Below are positions 49,591 to 59,229 of a stretch of 64,000 bases of DNA, piece after piece. The position numbers and the translations under genes were made by a program. This DNA comes from Paenibacillus tyrphae (GTDB taxonomy: Bacteria; Bacillota; Bacilli; Paenibacillales; NBRC-103111), in assembly GCF_024158745.1 (NCBI RefSeq), contig NZ_JAMZAW010000013.1, positions 62,001 to 126,000 on the forward strand. The letters are read 5' to 3'. The notes under the pieces were generated by a model, which saw only the letters and a list, made by a program, of their open reading frames with translations, was not told the origin of the DNA and searched no databases. Each line of letters begins with the position of its first letter. Within the stretch, counting starts at the first letter, position 1.

Positions 49591-52500
49591 CTATTTGACT
49601 ATGGCGACGCTATTTTCCGGATGCATGCGCCCCCATCCTTCTTTCGCGTAACGCCCCTCCGTTCGAAGACGCTCCAGCCAAGCTTTCGCTTCCCGCTCCC
49701 CGGCTCCATGCACGGTCCAGTATGCTTTTTGCAATGCCGACTCCACCTCCAGGGACATTTGAGCGTCATCCCCGCATACGTAGATGCATCCTCCCCGATC
49801 AAGGATGTCCATCAATTTCGAGGCATGGCGCTCCAGCAAAAGCTGTACATGGATACTGCCTTTCCCTTCCGCACGGGAATAAGCTTGATGAAGCGTCACG
49901 ACATCCTCCCTATCGTAGTGCTCAAGCTCCTCGCGATAAATCGAATCGGACTCGTTCCGGCATCCGATATACAGATGCGCCTCGCCCAGAGCGGCTCCCT
50001 TCTCCTGGATCGCGGCCCGCGCCTGTAAAAAGCCCCGAAAAGGCGCCGCTCCTGTCCCGGTTCCCACCATAATGATCGGCGTCGCCGGATCTTCCGGGAG
50101 CCGCCATCCGGCTTCGGACGTACGGATGAAGATCAAGACTTCATCTCCTGGCCTGCATTCGGCCAAGTGATTCGAAGCAGCCCCGCGGTATTCGCCGCGC
50201 CCGCCCCAAGCCGGGTCCTGCATCACGTCTACGGCGATGCCAATCTGCCGGGGATTGACCTGAGGGGAGCTGGATATGAAATAGTATCTCGGCTGCAGAG
50301 GAGGCAGCAGCTCGATCAACCTTTCGAACGGCAGCTGGCAGGCTTCATATTTCTCAAGCAGATCAAGCATGGTAATACGCTTCTTCAAGATCTGCTCCTC
50401 GTAGACGCTCTCCTCGGCTATGGCTTCCAATTCATGCTTGTGCGGAGGACACACCGTATAGGCCGCAAGCTCGCGCAGTTGCTCGCGGGTAACGGGTTCC
50501 TGCAGCTCTACACACCGGCTCAGCAGCTCATGGATACTGACCGGGCGATCCAGCGGGAGATGCGGCAGATCTTTACCGTTTGCCGCCGTGACAATCAACT
50601 GATCGCTCCCCTTCAATCCATACCGCCGCAAAATCCGGCCGACATTCGCCAGGCTGTTGCACGGCAGTACGCCGAGAAGATCGCCCTCCCGGTAAGTAAC
50701 CCCATCCGGCAGCGCAAGATCCAGATGCCGCGTGCTCCGGCCGCTGCCGGCCGTTCGAAGTTCGCGGTGACCCGTCACCGAAGCGTAGAAAGCATCGTAG
50801 GCCCGGGCAAGCGGAATTGTTTCCAAGCCGCTGACCATTTGGATATGAAGACCGCTTTCCTCCTTCTCTGCGTCGCTTCGTTCCAGTCCAAAAGCATGCC
50901 TAAGATCGGACCATAGACGGACACGCCATTCGTCGAGCTGCTTCTCGAAGTCGCCGCCGGCATCCGCCTCGCCGCGCACCGAGAGCCTTGCCGCTCCCTT
51001 CCGGGCCAGCTGCTCGTCAATCCACCGCGGCACATCCTGATACGTATTGGACCAACTGCGGTCCCCGCAACCGAATACGGCATAGCGAACCCCTTGAAGC
51101 TCTCCAGGCTGCACGCCTTCAAGCCATTTCACGAACTCGCGCGCATTGCCCGGAGGCTTGCCGTTATAAGACGCGGTGACGATAAGCACCGCCCCGTCCT
51201 TGGGCAGCCTTCCGATCCCATCGTTCAGCGGCGCAGCCTTGCTTCGGAAGCCCTGCGCCCGCGCGGCATCCGACAGCTCGCGGGCAATCCCTTCCGCCGT
51301 GCCCAAATTGGAGCCGTAGAGCACGAGCAGAGACGTCTTTTCCGCCCCTGCAAGCGGACGGTTTGTTTTCGCCTCCCTTGGCTCCGCTTCAACGGCTCGG
51401 GAATAGCCTGCTGTTTCCGGTTCATGAACCGCGGGGCTTGCCGTCTTATGCCGCAGCCGCACGCGGATATGAAAATCGCCCGGCTTGAGCGTCAAGGTTT
51501 GCTTCACGTCCAACTGATAGTTCGTATGATCCACCAGCTCAAAATGCCGGAGAATCATGCCGAGAACCAGCGTCGCTTCGTGAAGCGCAAACTGCATGCC
51601 GATGCACGCCCGCTGCCCGTTTCCAAACGGCTTGAAGGCATGATTGGGAATTTTGGCGGGATCTGCGAAGCGTTCGGGGCGGAATTCGTCCGCGTCGGCG
51701 CCCCAGGCCGCTTTGTCCCGATGAAGCTGCGGCAGGATCACCCCGATGCCTTCCCCCTTGCGAATGCGATACTTTCCGCCAATGACCGTATCTTCCTTCG
51801 CATAGAGCTCGAATCCCGGGGCCGTCGGCCATAAGCGCAGCGATTCGTTTAAAATCATCCGAATGTAATGGAGTTGCAGCACCTGCGAATACGACGGAAA
51901 CGAATCCGTCAGCACCCGGTCTGCTTCCAGATAAGCCTTCTGGAGCACATCCGGATGCTTCAGCAAAAAGTATAAAGCGAACGATAACAAGCCGCTTGTC
52001 GTCTCATGTCCTGCGATCAAGAACGTGATGATCTGATACCGGATATTTTCGTCATCCAGCGTCTCGCCCGTCTCCGGGTCCTTCCCGTTCAGCATCCGGG
52101 CGAGCAGGTCGATTTCCCCCCGGTCCCCGTTTGCTTTTCGTTCCTCGATCATTTTGTCCACCAAGGAAAACATCGTTTGAATGTCTTCGTTAAACTGCTG
52201 TCTCGTTCGCACCATGAACAGGTTTTGGATCTTCAGGCGGCTGCCTTGCAGCATCGCTTCGTTCAGAGCGCGGACCATGCTGTTAATAAAAGGGCTGGGC
52301 GTTTCGCGATAAAAACTGTTAAAGCGGTAATTGAAGCCGCATAAGCCGATCGTGTCCAGCGTAAGCCGGGTCATGTCTTCCGCGACATCGATGCTTTCGT
52401 TGGGGTTGAGACGGGCCCATTTTTGAATCAGCTGCGAAGCGATGTCGACCATCATCGCATGGTACCCTTTCATCGCCTGCTGGCTGAAGGTGGGGAGAAG

Positions 52501-52812
52501 AATCCGATGCGCTTTTGGCCAGTTCGGCTCATCCGTGCGGCTTGTAAACAACCCGTCTCCGCCAAAGGCGCGCACGTTCTCCAGGTCGCCCTTTATGCTT
52601 TTATCGAAGCGCGATTCGTCGCAAACTTCCGCTACGAGGTCATGTCCGGACACCATAATGCTGGAATAACCCGGAAGCGTGATCCGGTATATAGGGCCGT
52701 ACTCTTCTGCAAGTTTACAAAGCGAAAGGGTCGGTTTCTTGCTGTCGATCAAAGGTAAATTTCCAAGGGGACCATAAGTTTTGGGTTGAGGAATGACTCC
52801 CGCTTCACTCAT
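49591..52812 (-). CDS. self-sufficient cytochrome P450:NADPH-P450 reductase (CYP102A type)
   Basis: 1073 residues from the ATG at 52812 (GGGAGG ten bases upstream; ATG 52821 is too close). P450 domain (1-460): I-helix AGHETTSG, ExxR in NESLR, heme loop [11 protein letters not shown] linker leads to an FMN flavodoxin domain ([16 protein letters not shown]), then FAD and NADPH domains ([36 protein letters not shown]). Like P450 BM3 and the B. subtilis CYP102A2/A3 enzymes it should hydroxylate fatty acids near the chain end. A TetR gene 47 bases upstream is the cognate repressor by analogy with bscR-cyp102A3. Confidence 0.95.
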   Translation of the reverse strand: MSEAGVIPQPKTYGPLGNLPLIDSKKPTLSLCKLAEEYGPIYRITLPGYSSIMVSGHDLVAEVCDESRFDKSIKGDLENVRAFGGDGLFTSRTDEPNWPKAHRILLPTFSQQAMKGYHAMMVDIASQLIQKWARLNPNESIDVAEDMTRLTLDTIGLCGFNYRFNSFYRETPSPFINSMVRALNEAMLQGSRLKIQNLFMVRTRQQFNEDIQTMFSLVDKMIEERKANGDRGEIDLLARMLNGKDPETGETLDDENIRYQIITFLIAGHETTSGLLSFALYFLLKHPDVLQKAYLEADRVLTDSFPSYSQVLQLHYIRMILNESLRLWPTAPGFELYAKEDTVIGGKYRIRKGEGIGVILPQLHRDKAAWGADADEFRPERFADPAKIPNHAFKPFGNGQRACIGMQFALHEATLVLGMILRHFELVDHTNYQLDVKQTLTLKPGDFHIRVRLRHKTASPAVHEPETAGYSRAVEAEPREAKTNRPLAGAEKTSLLVLYGSNLGTAEGIARELSDAARAQGFRSKAAPLNDGIGRLPKDGAVLIVTASYNGKPPGNAREFVKWLEGVQPGELQGVRYAVFGCGDRSWSNTYQDVPRWIDEQLARKGAARLSVRGEADAGGDFEKQLDEWRVRLWSDLRHAFGLERSDAEKEESGLHIQMVSGLETIPLARAYDAFYASVTGHRELRTAGSGRSTRHLDLALPDGVTYREGDLLGVLPCNSLANVGRILRRYGLKGSDQLIVTAANGKDLPHLPLDRPVSIHELLSRCVELQEPVTREQLRELAAYTVCPPHKHELEAIAEESVYEEQILKKRITMLDLLEKYEACQLPFERLIELLPPLQPRYYFISSSPQVNPRQIGIAVDVMQDPAWGGRGEYRGAASNHLAECRPGDEVLIFIRTSEAGWRLPEDPATPIIMVGTGTGAAPFRGFLQARAAIQEKGAALGEAHLYIGCRNESDSIYREELEHYDREDVVTLHQAYSRAEGKGSIHVQLLLERHASKLMDILDRGGCIYVCGDDAQMSLEVESALQKAYWTVHGAGEREAKAWLERLRTEGRYAKEGWGRMHPENSVAIVK

Positions 52813-52859
52813 AACAACCATCCTCCCGTATCCATTTGCCTTGCCGAGCCTCTTTAAAC

Positions 52860-53435
52860 CTACTCCGGTTTGCTTGCTTTAAACCCGTGGTACAGCGTCT
52901 CCAGAACTAGCGCAGCAGCCGATTTTTTGGCAACGTTGCCTTCATGAACCTGCTGCCAGGTGACAAAGAGGAGCGAATACAGCACGTTCAGAATCCATTC
53001 GCTGCTCATATCTTGCCGGAAATGGCCTTTGCGCTGCAGCGATTGGATCATGTGGTGAATCGGTTCCTTCAGCTTCTCCTCGGCCGCGGACATCTCGGGG
53101 TTGTAATTCAGCGAGGTTTCATGAGCGAGAAAATAAATTTTGTCTCCCAGCGGAATCAGCGCTTCCACCAGCTGCGAAATGCAGGTTTCGCTCGATTCCT
53201 CGTCCAACGGGATACGGCTGATCGTCTCTCCCACCACCTGCGCCGCTCTTAGCCCCAGCTGCAGCATCAACTGCTCCCTGCTTTCCACGTACCGGTGCAG
53301 GGTGGCAATGCCGATGCCCGCATATTCGGCAATCTCGTTCATGGATGCCGTAGGCTTTTCGACCAGGATCTCCGTAGCCGCATCGAGTATGGCACGAAGC
53401 CTGAGTTCCCTTGTTGCCGATCTGGCCGTCGCCAT
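52860..53435 (-). CDS. TetR-family repressor, BscR/FatR-like
   Basis: 191 residues starting [11 protein letters not shown] (GAGG nine bases upstream); an in-frame ATG at 53480 would add 15 residues but lies within the likely operator. The N-terminal helix-turn-helix (about 15-60, [41 protein letters not shown]) is typical. In Bacillus, regulators beside CYP102 genes release DNA on binding long-chain fatty acids. Co-transcribed with the P450 gene, so autoregulated. The exact start coordinate may be off by one base. Confidence 0.88.
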   Translation of the reverse strand: MATARSATRELRLRAILDAATEILVEKPTASMNEIAEYAGIGIATLHRYVESREQLMLQLGLRAAQVVGETISRIPLDEESSETCISQLVEALIPLGDKIYFLAHETSLNYNPEMSAAEEKLKEPIHHMIQSLQRKGHFRQDMSSEWILNVLYSLLFVTWQQVHEGNVAKKSAAALVLETLYHGFKASKPE

Positions 53436-53444
53436 AATCTCTGC

Positions 53445-53480
53445 CTCACTTTCGATGAAATCGATAGATTCATCTATCAT
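53445..53480. promoter_or_regulatory. palindromic operator of the TetR-P450 operon
   Basis: Minus strand shows GATGAA ... TTCATC around CTATCGAT and an overlapping GATAGAT-GA-ATCTATC inverted repeat, just downstream of the promoter; the usual site for BscR/FatR-like repression. Confidence 0.5.
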
Positions 53481-53488
53481 TTGATTCC

Positions 53489-53517
53489 ATTATAAACCAG
53501 TACATACATAAATTCAA
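53489..53517 (-). promoter_or_regulatory. SigA promoter of the TetR-P450 operon
   Basis: Minus strand -35 TTGAAT (53512-53517), 17-base spacer, -10 TATAAT (53489-53494). Confidence 0.75.
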
Positions 53518-53544
53518 ATAAAAAAAGCCGTGCTCCTCACGGCT
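53518..53544 (-). terminator. hairpin with T-run on the minus strand
   Basis: AGCCGTG (53526-53532) and CACGGCT (53538-53544) with a run of A before it on the plus strand. It would end transcripts coming leftward from the coaA region just before the TetR promoter; no gene is seen that would need it. Confidence 0.6.
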
Positions 53545-53617
53545 GAAATCATGCTCCAGATATGGGATTTGTCCGCCTCCGCTCAGAACCGGCCTTTTTT
53601 TCAGGAGTAACAAACTA

Positions 53618-53646
53618 GTGAAATCGCCGCCGGGTCATGCTATGAT
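53618..53646 (+). promoter_or_regulatory. coaA promoter, extended -10
   Basis: GTGAAA (53618-53623), 17-base spacer, TGCTATGAT (TATGAT 53641-53646). The same AGTGAAATC ... TGCTATGATATG pattern with equal spacing precedes ktrB. Confidence 0.55.
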
Positions 53647-53694
53647 ATGAAAATGCATTATTACTAAACCATTTTGATGGACAGCGAGGTCCCG

Positions 53695-54615
53695 ATGAAT
53701 CCGTACTCCCTCTATTATGAATTCGATCGTCAGGCGTGGTCCGGACTGCCCGCTACCGCGCCGCTTCGCATTACGATGGAAGAGTTCGAGCAGCTCAAAG
53801 GCCTGAACGACAAAGTTCCGTTTCAAGAGGTCGAAGAAATTTATCTTCCCTTGACGCGGTTTCTCGATCTACTGGTGGAGAACGCCAGGACGCTTCACCG
53901 CACGTCCGCTTCGTTCCTGCAGAACGGCGCCGAACCGGTTCCGTTCATTATCGGCATCGCCGGGAGCGTGGCCGTGGGCAAAAGCACGACGGCGAGGCTG
54001 CTGCAGCTGCTGCTCTCGCGATGTTCGGAGCACCGGAACGTGGAGCTGATTACGACGGACGGCTTCTTGTTCCCGAACCGTGTGCTTGAGGAACGAGGGC
54101 TCATGAAGCGCAAAGGCTTCCCGGAAAGCTACGACATCAAGAAGCTCCTGCGGTTTATCCGCGATATTAAGGCAGGCAAGCCCGTCGTTCATGCGCCGGT
54201 CTACTCGCACTTGTCATACGATATCGTGCCGGACGAAGTGGAGACAATCCGCCAGCCCGATATTTTGATCGTGGAAGGCATCAACGTCCTGCAAGTCGGG
54301 AAACTATCCCAAGTGTTCGTCAGCGACTTTTTCGATTATTCGATTTATGTCGACGCGAAGGAAGAAGACATCGAGCAGTGGTACGTCGAACGGTTCCGGA
54401 TGCTCCGCGAAACGGCGTTTCTCAATCCGAAGTCGTACTTCCACCGTTTTGCCGAGCTGCATGGCGAAGAACTCGTCGCAACCGCTTCCGGTATCTGGCG
54501 GGACATCAACGCGGTTAACCTGCATGAGAACATTTTGCCGACCAAAGGACGCGCGAAGATGATTTTGGAAAAAGGGGCGAGCCACGCCGTACAGCGGGTA
54601 TTCGTGCGGAAGTGA
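53695..54615 (+). CDS. coaA: type I pantothenate kinase
   Basis: The ATG at 53695, just after GCGAGGT, gives 306 residues; ATG 53677 has no ribosome site. P-loop [37 protein letters not shown] and the VEGINVLQ segment are those of bacterial CoaA. It phosphorylates pantothenate, the first committed step to coenzyme A. Single-gene unit, unrelated to its neighbours. Confidence 0.95.
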   Translation: MNPYSLYYEFDRQAWSGLPATAPLRITMEEFEQLKGLNDKVPFQEVEEIYLPLTRFLDLLVENARTLHRTSASFLQNGAEPVPFIIGIAGSVAVGKSTTARLLQLLLSRCSEHRNVELITTDGFLFPNRVLEERGLMKRKGFPESYDIKKLLRFIRDIKAGKPVVHAPVYSHLSYDIVPDEVETIRQPDILIVEGINVLQVGKLSQVFVSDFFDYSIYVDAKEEDIEQWYVERFRMLRETAFLNPKSYFHRFAELHGEELVATASGIWRDINAVNLHENILPTKGRAKMILEKGASHAVQRVFVRK

Positions 54616-54727
54616 CACGCCAAAAAGCCGCTCCTTCCCTGCAGCGTCGTCGGGCTTCAATGCCGAAGCGGCATTGGCGCGGCTGCCAAGGAAACAGACG
54701 GCTGTGCGGCTTATAGGTCCGCTGCGG

Positions 54728-55489
54728 TTAAAACTCGCTCGCGTTTGCGAGATGTCCGCCATCCACCGTGATCGTGGAACCGGTTACGTAGCTGGCCTCG
54801 TCGGACGCGAGAAACAGGAAGACGTTCGCCACTTCGTCGATCGTGGCCGACCTTCGCATCGGTGTCCGCGCGGAAAAGGCCGGCAGCCCTTCGCGGATAC
54901 GCAGCTCGCGGTCGAGCGGCGTCTCCACGAAGCCCGGCGCGACGACGTTCACGCGGATGCCGTACGGCGCCAGCTCGACGGCCATCGATTGCGACAACAG
55001 GATGACCCCCGCCTTGGAAGCGTTGTAATGCGCCAGCATCGAGCTGCCCGCGAGGCCGTTCTTGGAGCTCATGTTGACGATGCTTCCGCCCGTCCCCTGC
55101 CGGATCATCCGTTCGGCGGCCAACTGGCCCAGCCGGAACACGGCGCGCACGTTGATGTCCATCACCGCGTCCCAATGGGCCAGCGGGATGTCCAGAAACG
55201 GCTCCCGGTACGCAATCCCCGCATTGTTGATCACAATGTCGATCCCCTGCCACCGGTCGAACGCCTCCCCCGCCGCCTGCTCAAGCTGCCCCATGTCGCG
55301 CAGGTCGCACACCGTCAAAGCAAGCCTCTCCGCATGCCCGGCGAACTCCTCCCGCAATGCCTCCAGCTCGGTTTCGTTCCGGTCCAGCGCGATCACGTTG
55401 GCCCCCTCCGCCAAAAAGCGTCCGACGATGCCCTTGCCGATGCCCCGGGCGCCGCCGGTGACAAGCGCGCGCTTGCCGCCAAGCCTCAT
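54728..55489 (-). CDS. SDR-family NAD(P)-dependent dehydrogenase
   Basis: 253 residues with Rossmann motif TGGARGIGKG, NNAG (VINNAGIAY), catalytic Ser (VNMSSKNG) and YNASK, plus a closing GSTITVDGGHLA. D36-type acidic residue in ALDRNE suggests NAD preference. It is the last gene of the minus-strand run starting at the lactonase-like amidohydrolase. In that context it could oxidise a sugar to its lactone or a 2-keto-3-deoxy acid intermediate; not certain. Confidence 0.9.
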   Translation of the reverse strand: MRLGGKRALVTGGARGIGKGIVGRFLAEGANVIALDRNETELEALREEFAGHAERLALTVCDLRDMGQLEQAAGEAFDRWQGIDIVINNAGIAYREPFLDIPLAHWDAVMDINVRAVFRLGQLAAERMIRQGTGGSIVNMSSKNGLAGSSMLAHYNASKAGVILLSQSMAVELAPYGIRVNVVAPGFVETPLDRELRIREGLPAFSARTPMRRSATIDEVANVFLFLASDEASYVTGSTITVDGGHLANASEF

Positions 55490-55520
55490 GGTGCCTCTCC
55501 TCCTTTGCTCCGGCGTCTGG

Positions 55521-56183
55521 TTACAGCACGCCGTATTTGTCGTACACTTCCCGCAGCGTGCGGCCCGCCTTCAGCTCGTCGCGGGTATGGTTTTCGCGGG
55601 TCACTTTGTCCGTAGCGAGCCGGACCACCTCTTCGACGACCGCGGCGGGAATGACGACAACGCCGTCCCGGTCGCCGAACACGACATCGCCTGGATGGAC
55701 CAGCACGTCGCCGCACAGTACCGGCACGTCATATTCGATGACCAAGCCGCGCCCGCGGGAATCGACCGGTTTCGTGCCCGTCGCGAAGACTGGAAAATCC
55801 AGCTCCAAAATTTTTTTCGAATCGCGGATGAGGCCGTCCACGACCGCGCCGCGCGCACCGCGAGCTTGGGATGCGGTCGAGAGCAGCTCGCCCCACAGCC
55901 CGTTCTGGCGGGAACGGTTCGTGCAGCCGATCACAATCTCGCCCGGCCGGATGCTGTCCACGGCGGCAATTTCCTGCGCGTACGGATCGTCCGGCAAATG
56001 ATGCACGTCGACGGACAGCATCGTTTTTGCCCGTCCCGCAATGACCCAATCGGCGGATAACGGCGTCAGGTCCTCTCTCATCACCTGATGGCGGTACCCC
56101 AATTCGTCTAACGTATCGGAAATGACCGCAGAATACAAGTTTTCGCACATGGAATCAAATAATGGCTTATCGTTGTCGTACAT
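55521..56183 (-). CDS. RraA-like aldolase (HMG/CHA aldolase family)
   Basis: The ATG at 56183 behind GGGGGAG gives 220 residues. Family blocks are WGELLSTASQARGARGAVVDGLIRD, containing the catalytic Arg-Asp pair of 4-hydroxy-4-methyl-2-oxoglutarate aldolases, and VFGDRDGVVVIP. True RNase E inhibitors (RraA) share the fold, but Gram-positive catabolic clusters use it as a divalent-metal pyruvate aldolase or oxaloacetate decarboxylase. After the IlvD-type dehydratase it could split a 2-keto-3-deoxy sugar acid. Confidence 0.88.
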   Translation of the reverse strand: MYDNDKPLFDSMCENLYSAVISDTLDELGYRHQVMREDLTPLSADWVIAGRAKTMLSVDVHHLPDDPYAQEIAAVDSIRPGEIVIGCTNRSRQNGLWGELLSTASQARGARGAVVDGLIRDSKKILELDFPVFATGTKPVDSRGRGLVIEYDVPVLCGDVLVHPGDVVFGDRDGVVVIPAAVVEEVVRLATDKVTRENHTRDELKAGRTLREVYDKYGVL

Positions 56184-56236
56184 CGAGCTTGCTCCCCCAT
56201 TCGTCCTAAAAATTTGTACAAGGTCGTTCGTGACTC

Positions 56237-57946
56237 CTACTCCCGCAGCTCCTTCGGGACGAGGAAGTCGAAGTCGCACCCTTTGTCCGCCTGCATGACG
56301 CGCTCAATATACAGCAGCCCGTAGCCCCGGTCGTAATGCGGCTCGGGCGCGGTCCACCGCTCCCGTCGGCGCTCCAGCTCTGCGGCATTCACCTCGAGAT
56401 GCAGCCGCCGAGCGGCGATATCCAGCTCGATCATATCCCCGTCTTGCACAAGCGCCAGCGGACCGCCGACCGCCGCTTCCGGGGCCGCGTGCACGATCAG
56501 CGCACCGTAAGACGTGCCGCTGATCCGGGCGTCGGAGATGCGGACCATGTCGCGGACGCCACGCAGCAGCAGCTTTTTCGGAATCGGGATTTGCCCGATT
56601 TCCGGCATCGCCGGAGCGCCTTTGGGCCCGGCGTTCTTCAGCACCAGGACGCTGCTTTCGTCCACGTCCAGCTCAGGGTCGTCGATGCGCCGCTCAAGAT
56701 CGGCCGGCGATTCGAACACGACCGCCCGACCCCGGTGCTTCTTCAGATGCGGCGAGACCGCCGTCTGCTTGATCAGCGCACCGTCCGGCGCCAGATTGCC
56801 GCGGAGCACGGCGATGCCGCCTTGCGGATCGAGCGGCTGGTCCAGCGGATAGATCACGCTGCGGTCCAGCACCTCCACGCTGCGGAGATTTTCGCTGACG
56901 GTACGTCCCGTCACGGTCAGGCAATCGCCGTGCAGTAGCCCTTCCAGCTCCTTCATCAGCGCCGGAACGCCGCCGGCCTCGAAGTATTCCTCCATCTGGT
57001 ACTGGCCGGAAGGCCGCAGATTGAGCAGGAACGGTGTCGCTGCGGCTAGCTCGTCGAACTTCTCCAGCGGGAGCCGGATGCCGAGGCGGCCGGCAATCGC
57101 CACCAGATGGATGATCGCATTCGTCGATCCGCCGCTCGCCATCGTCACGCGGATCGCATTTTCCAGCGCCGCTTCCGTCATGATCTCCCGCGGCCGGATG
57201 TCCGCTTTCACGAGATTGACGATCTGCCTGCCGGTGCGCTCCGCCATATGCCGCCTGCGGCTGTCCGGCGCGGGAATGGCCGCGCAGCCCGGCAGCGCCA
57301 TGCCGAGCGCTTCGGCGATGGAAGCCATCGTGCTGGCCGTCCCCATCACCATGCAGTGGCCGTCGCTGCGGCAGATCGCGTTCTCCGCCGTCGCCAGCTG
57401 CTCGTCGTTGAGATTGCCCGCCTTATGCTCCAGCGTAAATTGGTAGCAGTCCGTGCACGCGCCCAGACTGCGGCCGTTCAACCGCCCGTTCAGCATCGGC
57501 CCTCCCGTCAGCACGATGGCCGGAATGTTGGCGCTGGCGGCGGCCATCAGCTGGGCCGGTACCGTTTTGTCGCAGCCGCCGATCAGCACGACGCCGTCGA
57601 TCGGGTGCGCCTTCAGCATTTCCTCCGTATCCATCGCCATCAGGTTGCGAAGCAGCATCGTCGTCGGCTTGACGTAAGGCTCACCGATGGAGATCGTCGG
57701 AAACTCCATCGGGAGTCCCCCGGCCTGCCAGACGCCCCGCTTCACGTAATCGACCAGCTCGTTGAAGTGGGAATGGCATTTGTTCAGCTCGCTGAACGTG
57801 TTGCAGATGCCGATGACCGGCTTAGCGAGATCCTCCTCTGTATATCCCATCGATTTGGTAAACGAGCGGTGGATGAACCCCCACAGCCCTTCGTCGGCAA
57901 AATAAGCTTCGCCCCTGCGTTTTCCGTTGTCCGATTGTTCCGCCAT
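56237..57946 (-). CDS. IlvD/Edd-family sugar-acid dehydratase
   Basis: The ATG at 57946 (AAGGAGACGG upstream) gives 569 residues. Fe-S ligand cysteines are in GICNTFSELNKCHSHF, GGCDKTVPAQLMAA and DGHCMVMGTAST; MASGGSTNAIIHL and SGTSYGALIVHAAPEAAVGGPL are family blocks. Though related to dihydroxy-acid dehydratase, the lack of other isoleucine/valine genes and the presence of a lactonase and RraA-type aldolase favour an aldonate dehydratase such as arabinonate/xylonate/fuconate type. It lies 53 bases before the aldolase gene. Confidence 0.9.
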   Translation of the reverse strand: MAEQSDNGKRRGEAYFADEGLWGFIHRSFTKSMGYTEEDLAKPVIGICNTFSELNKCHSHFNELVDYVKRGVWQAGGLPMEFPTISIGEPYVKPTTMLLRNLMAMDTEEMLKAHPIDGVVLIGGCDKTVPAQLMAAASANIPAIVLTGGPMLNGRLNGRSLGACTDCYQFTLEHKAGNLNDEQLATAENAICRSDGHCMVMGTASTMASIAEALGMALPGCAAIPAPDSRRRHMAERTGRQIVNLVKADIRPREIMTEAALENAIRVTMASGGSTNAIIHLVAIAGRLGIRLPLEKFDELAAATPFLLNLRPSGQYQMEEYFEAGGVPALMKELEGLLHGDCLTVTGRTVSENLRSVEVLDRSVIYPLDQPLDPQGGIAVLRGNLAPDGALIKQTAVSPHLKKHRGRAVVFESPADLERRIDDPELDVDESSVLVLKNAGPKGAPAMPEIGQIPIPKKLLLRGVRDMVRISDARISGTSYGALIVHAAPEAAVGGPLALVQDGDMIELDIAARRLHLEVNAAELERRRERWTAPEPHYDRGYGLLYIERVMQADKGCDFDFLVPKELRE

Positions 57947-58012
57947 TGCGCTTCCGTCTCCTTCTGGCGTGCCCCGCACGCGTTTCGTCCTTCGTCTGAC
58001 CCGCCGCAGTTT

Positions 58013-58852
58013 CTACGCAAGTCCCAGCAGCTCCGGCGTATTCCGATGCAAAATATCTTCAATCACCTGTTCCGGCACCCGCGGCAGCGAGGTGCCTTCG
58101 GTGAACCGGTTGATGTTCCGCAGCGCGTCGATCATCTGCTGCGTCGTGAAGAACGGGTAATCCGATCCGAACAAGATTTTATGCGTGACGCCGTACTCGC
58201 AGGCCGACACCAGCGCGTTGTAAAATTGCCACGGACGGGAGCCCAGTGCCGACAGATCCATGTACAGGTTCGGGTTTTTGCGGACGACAGCGATGCATTC
58301 GTCCACCCAAGGATGCCCCATGTGGGCGATGACCATCTTTAAATTAGGGAACGCCCGGGCGATCGGATCGAGCGCCGCCGGTCGGGAGGCGTCGAGGTAT
58401 CCCTCCGGCACGAACGACGTGCCCTGGTGCCACAGAATCGGCACGCCCAGCTCGTCCGCCTTCGCATAGAGGGGAAAATGCTCCTTCGCCTCCGGATAAA
58501 AGTTTTGGTAGATCGTGCCGAGCTTCAAGCCCTGCAGCCCAAGCTCCTTTACCGCCGATTCCAGCAGGCTGGCCGCATTCAACCGGTTCGGGTCGACGCT
58601 GGCGAAGCCGAACAGCTTGCCGGGATGCTTGGCTACGTAGTCCGCGACGTACTCGTTCGGCACGTTGAGCCCGGTGGCCGGGGCGTCAAAGGCCAGCACG
58701 ATCGCACCGGCGATATCCTTGAACTGCTCCCAGTGTCCTTCCGGCGTCACAAGCATTTCCTGCCCTTCTCCCCAGGCCCGTTTGGCCGCAGCCAGCGTAG
58801 CTCCGCCGAACTGTCCCGGACCGAAGACGTGCGTATGGCAATCGAAGATCAT
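58013..58852 (-). CDS. TIM-barrel amidohydrolase, sugar-lactonase/PDC-hydrolase-like
   Basis: The ATG at 58852 gives 279 residues opening with the metal motif FDCHTHVFGPG. HQGTSFVPEG, VIAHMGHPWVDECI and ILFGSDYPFF follow, as in amidohydrolase-2 (COG2159/COG3618) enzymes that open lactones or decarboxylate. First gene of the operon with the IlvD-type dehydratase, 66 bases upstream of it. Hydrolysis of an aldonolactone would supply that dehydratase. An alternative start at 58906 lacks homology support. Confidence 0.85.
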   Translation of the reverse strand: MIFDCHTHVFGPGQFGGATLAAAKRAWGEGQEMLVTPEGHWEQFKDIAGAIVLAFDAPATGLNVPNEYVADYVAKHPGKLFGFASVDPNRLNAASLLESAVKELGLQGLKLGTIYQNFYPEAKEHFPLYAKADELGVPILWHQGTSFVPEGYLDASRPAALDPIARAFPNLKMVIAHMGHPWVDECIAVVRKNPNLYMDLSALGSRPWQFYNALVSACEYGVTHKILFGSDYPFFTTQQMIDALRNINRFTEGTSLPRVPEQVIEDILHRNTPELLGLA

Positions 58853-58979
58853 TTCTCGTCCTTCCTCCCCGCGTCGTTTTGTCCGTATGATAACCCGCTC
58901 GTTCATTTACACGCTTCACAGCCTCCTCACAGCTCGCCTTCGCCGCGCAGCTCCTTCAGCACATTTCCCTCATTCCTTG

Positions 58980-59203
58980 AATATTGTTTAATATGCAAAA
59001 CATTATTTAATTAAAAAGTAAACGCTTCCCGTTCGTTTGTCAATACGATATTTTAAAGGTGAACCAGCCTGCTCCTTTAAGAAATTTAGCGACATAAACC
59101 GCATATTCACTATGCGTATTCGCCACAATCCCGGCACTTGCCCATGGATAATAGCAGCGCTTGACGCAAGGAACCGCCTTTTTGTATCATAAATATTGTT
59201 TAA
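58980..59203. promoter_or_regulatory. divergent control region with paired IclR-site candidates
   Basis: AATATTGTTTAA occurs twice, at 58980-58991 and 59192-59203; the first is part of a TGTTT-N8-AAACA inverted repeat near the amidohydrolase promoter region, the second extends to the GTTTAAAC palindrome at the iclR start site. AGTAAACGCTTCCC (59017-59030) resembles a cre box with mismatches. The stretch 58853-58979 shows no further signals. Confidence 0.5.
59161..59190 (+). promoter_or_regulatory. iclR promoter
   Basis: -35 TTGACG (59161-59166), 18-base spacer, -10 TATCAT (59185-59190); start site falls in the second operator candidate, so autorepression is likely. Confidence 0.65.
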
Positions 59204-59229
59204 ACTAAATCAAGTAAGGCGGAACGATC

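Noticed and set aside
54659-54675. AATGCCG-AAG-CGGCATT hairpin as terminator of coaA
   Set aside because: Stem is good but no T-run follows on either strand; not listed as a terminator.
55521-56183. RraA as inhibitor of RNase E
   Set aside because: The gene sits in a catabolic operon and retains the aldolase Arg-Asp pair; Bacillota of this type generally lack the E. coli RNase E regulation system.
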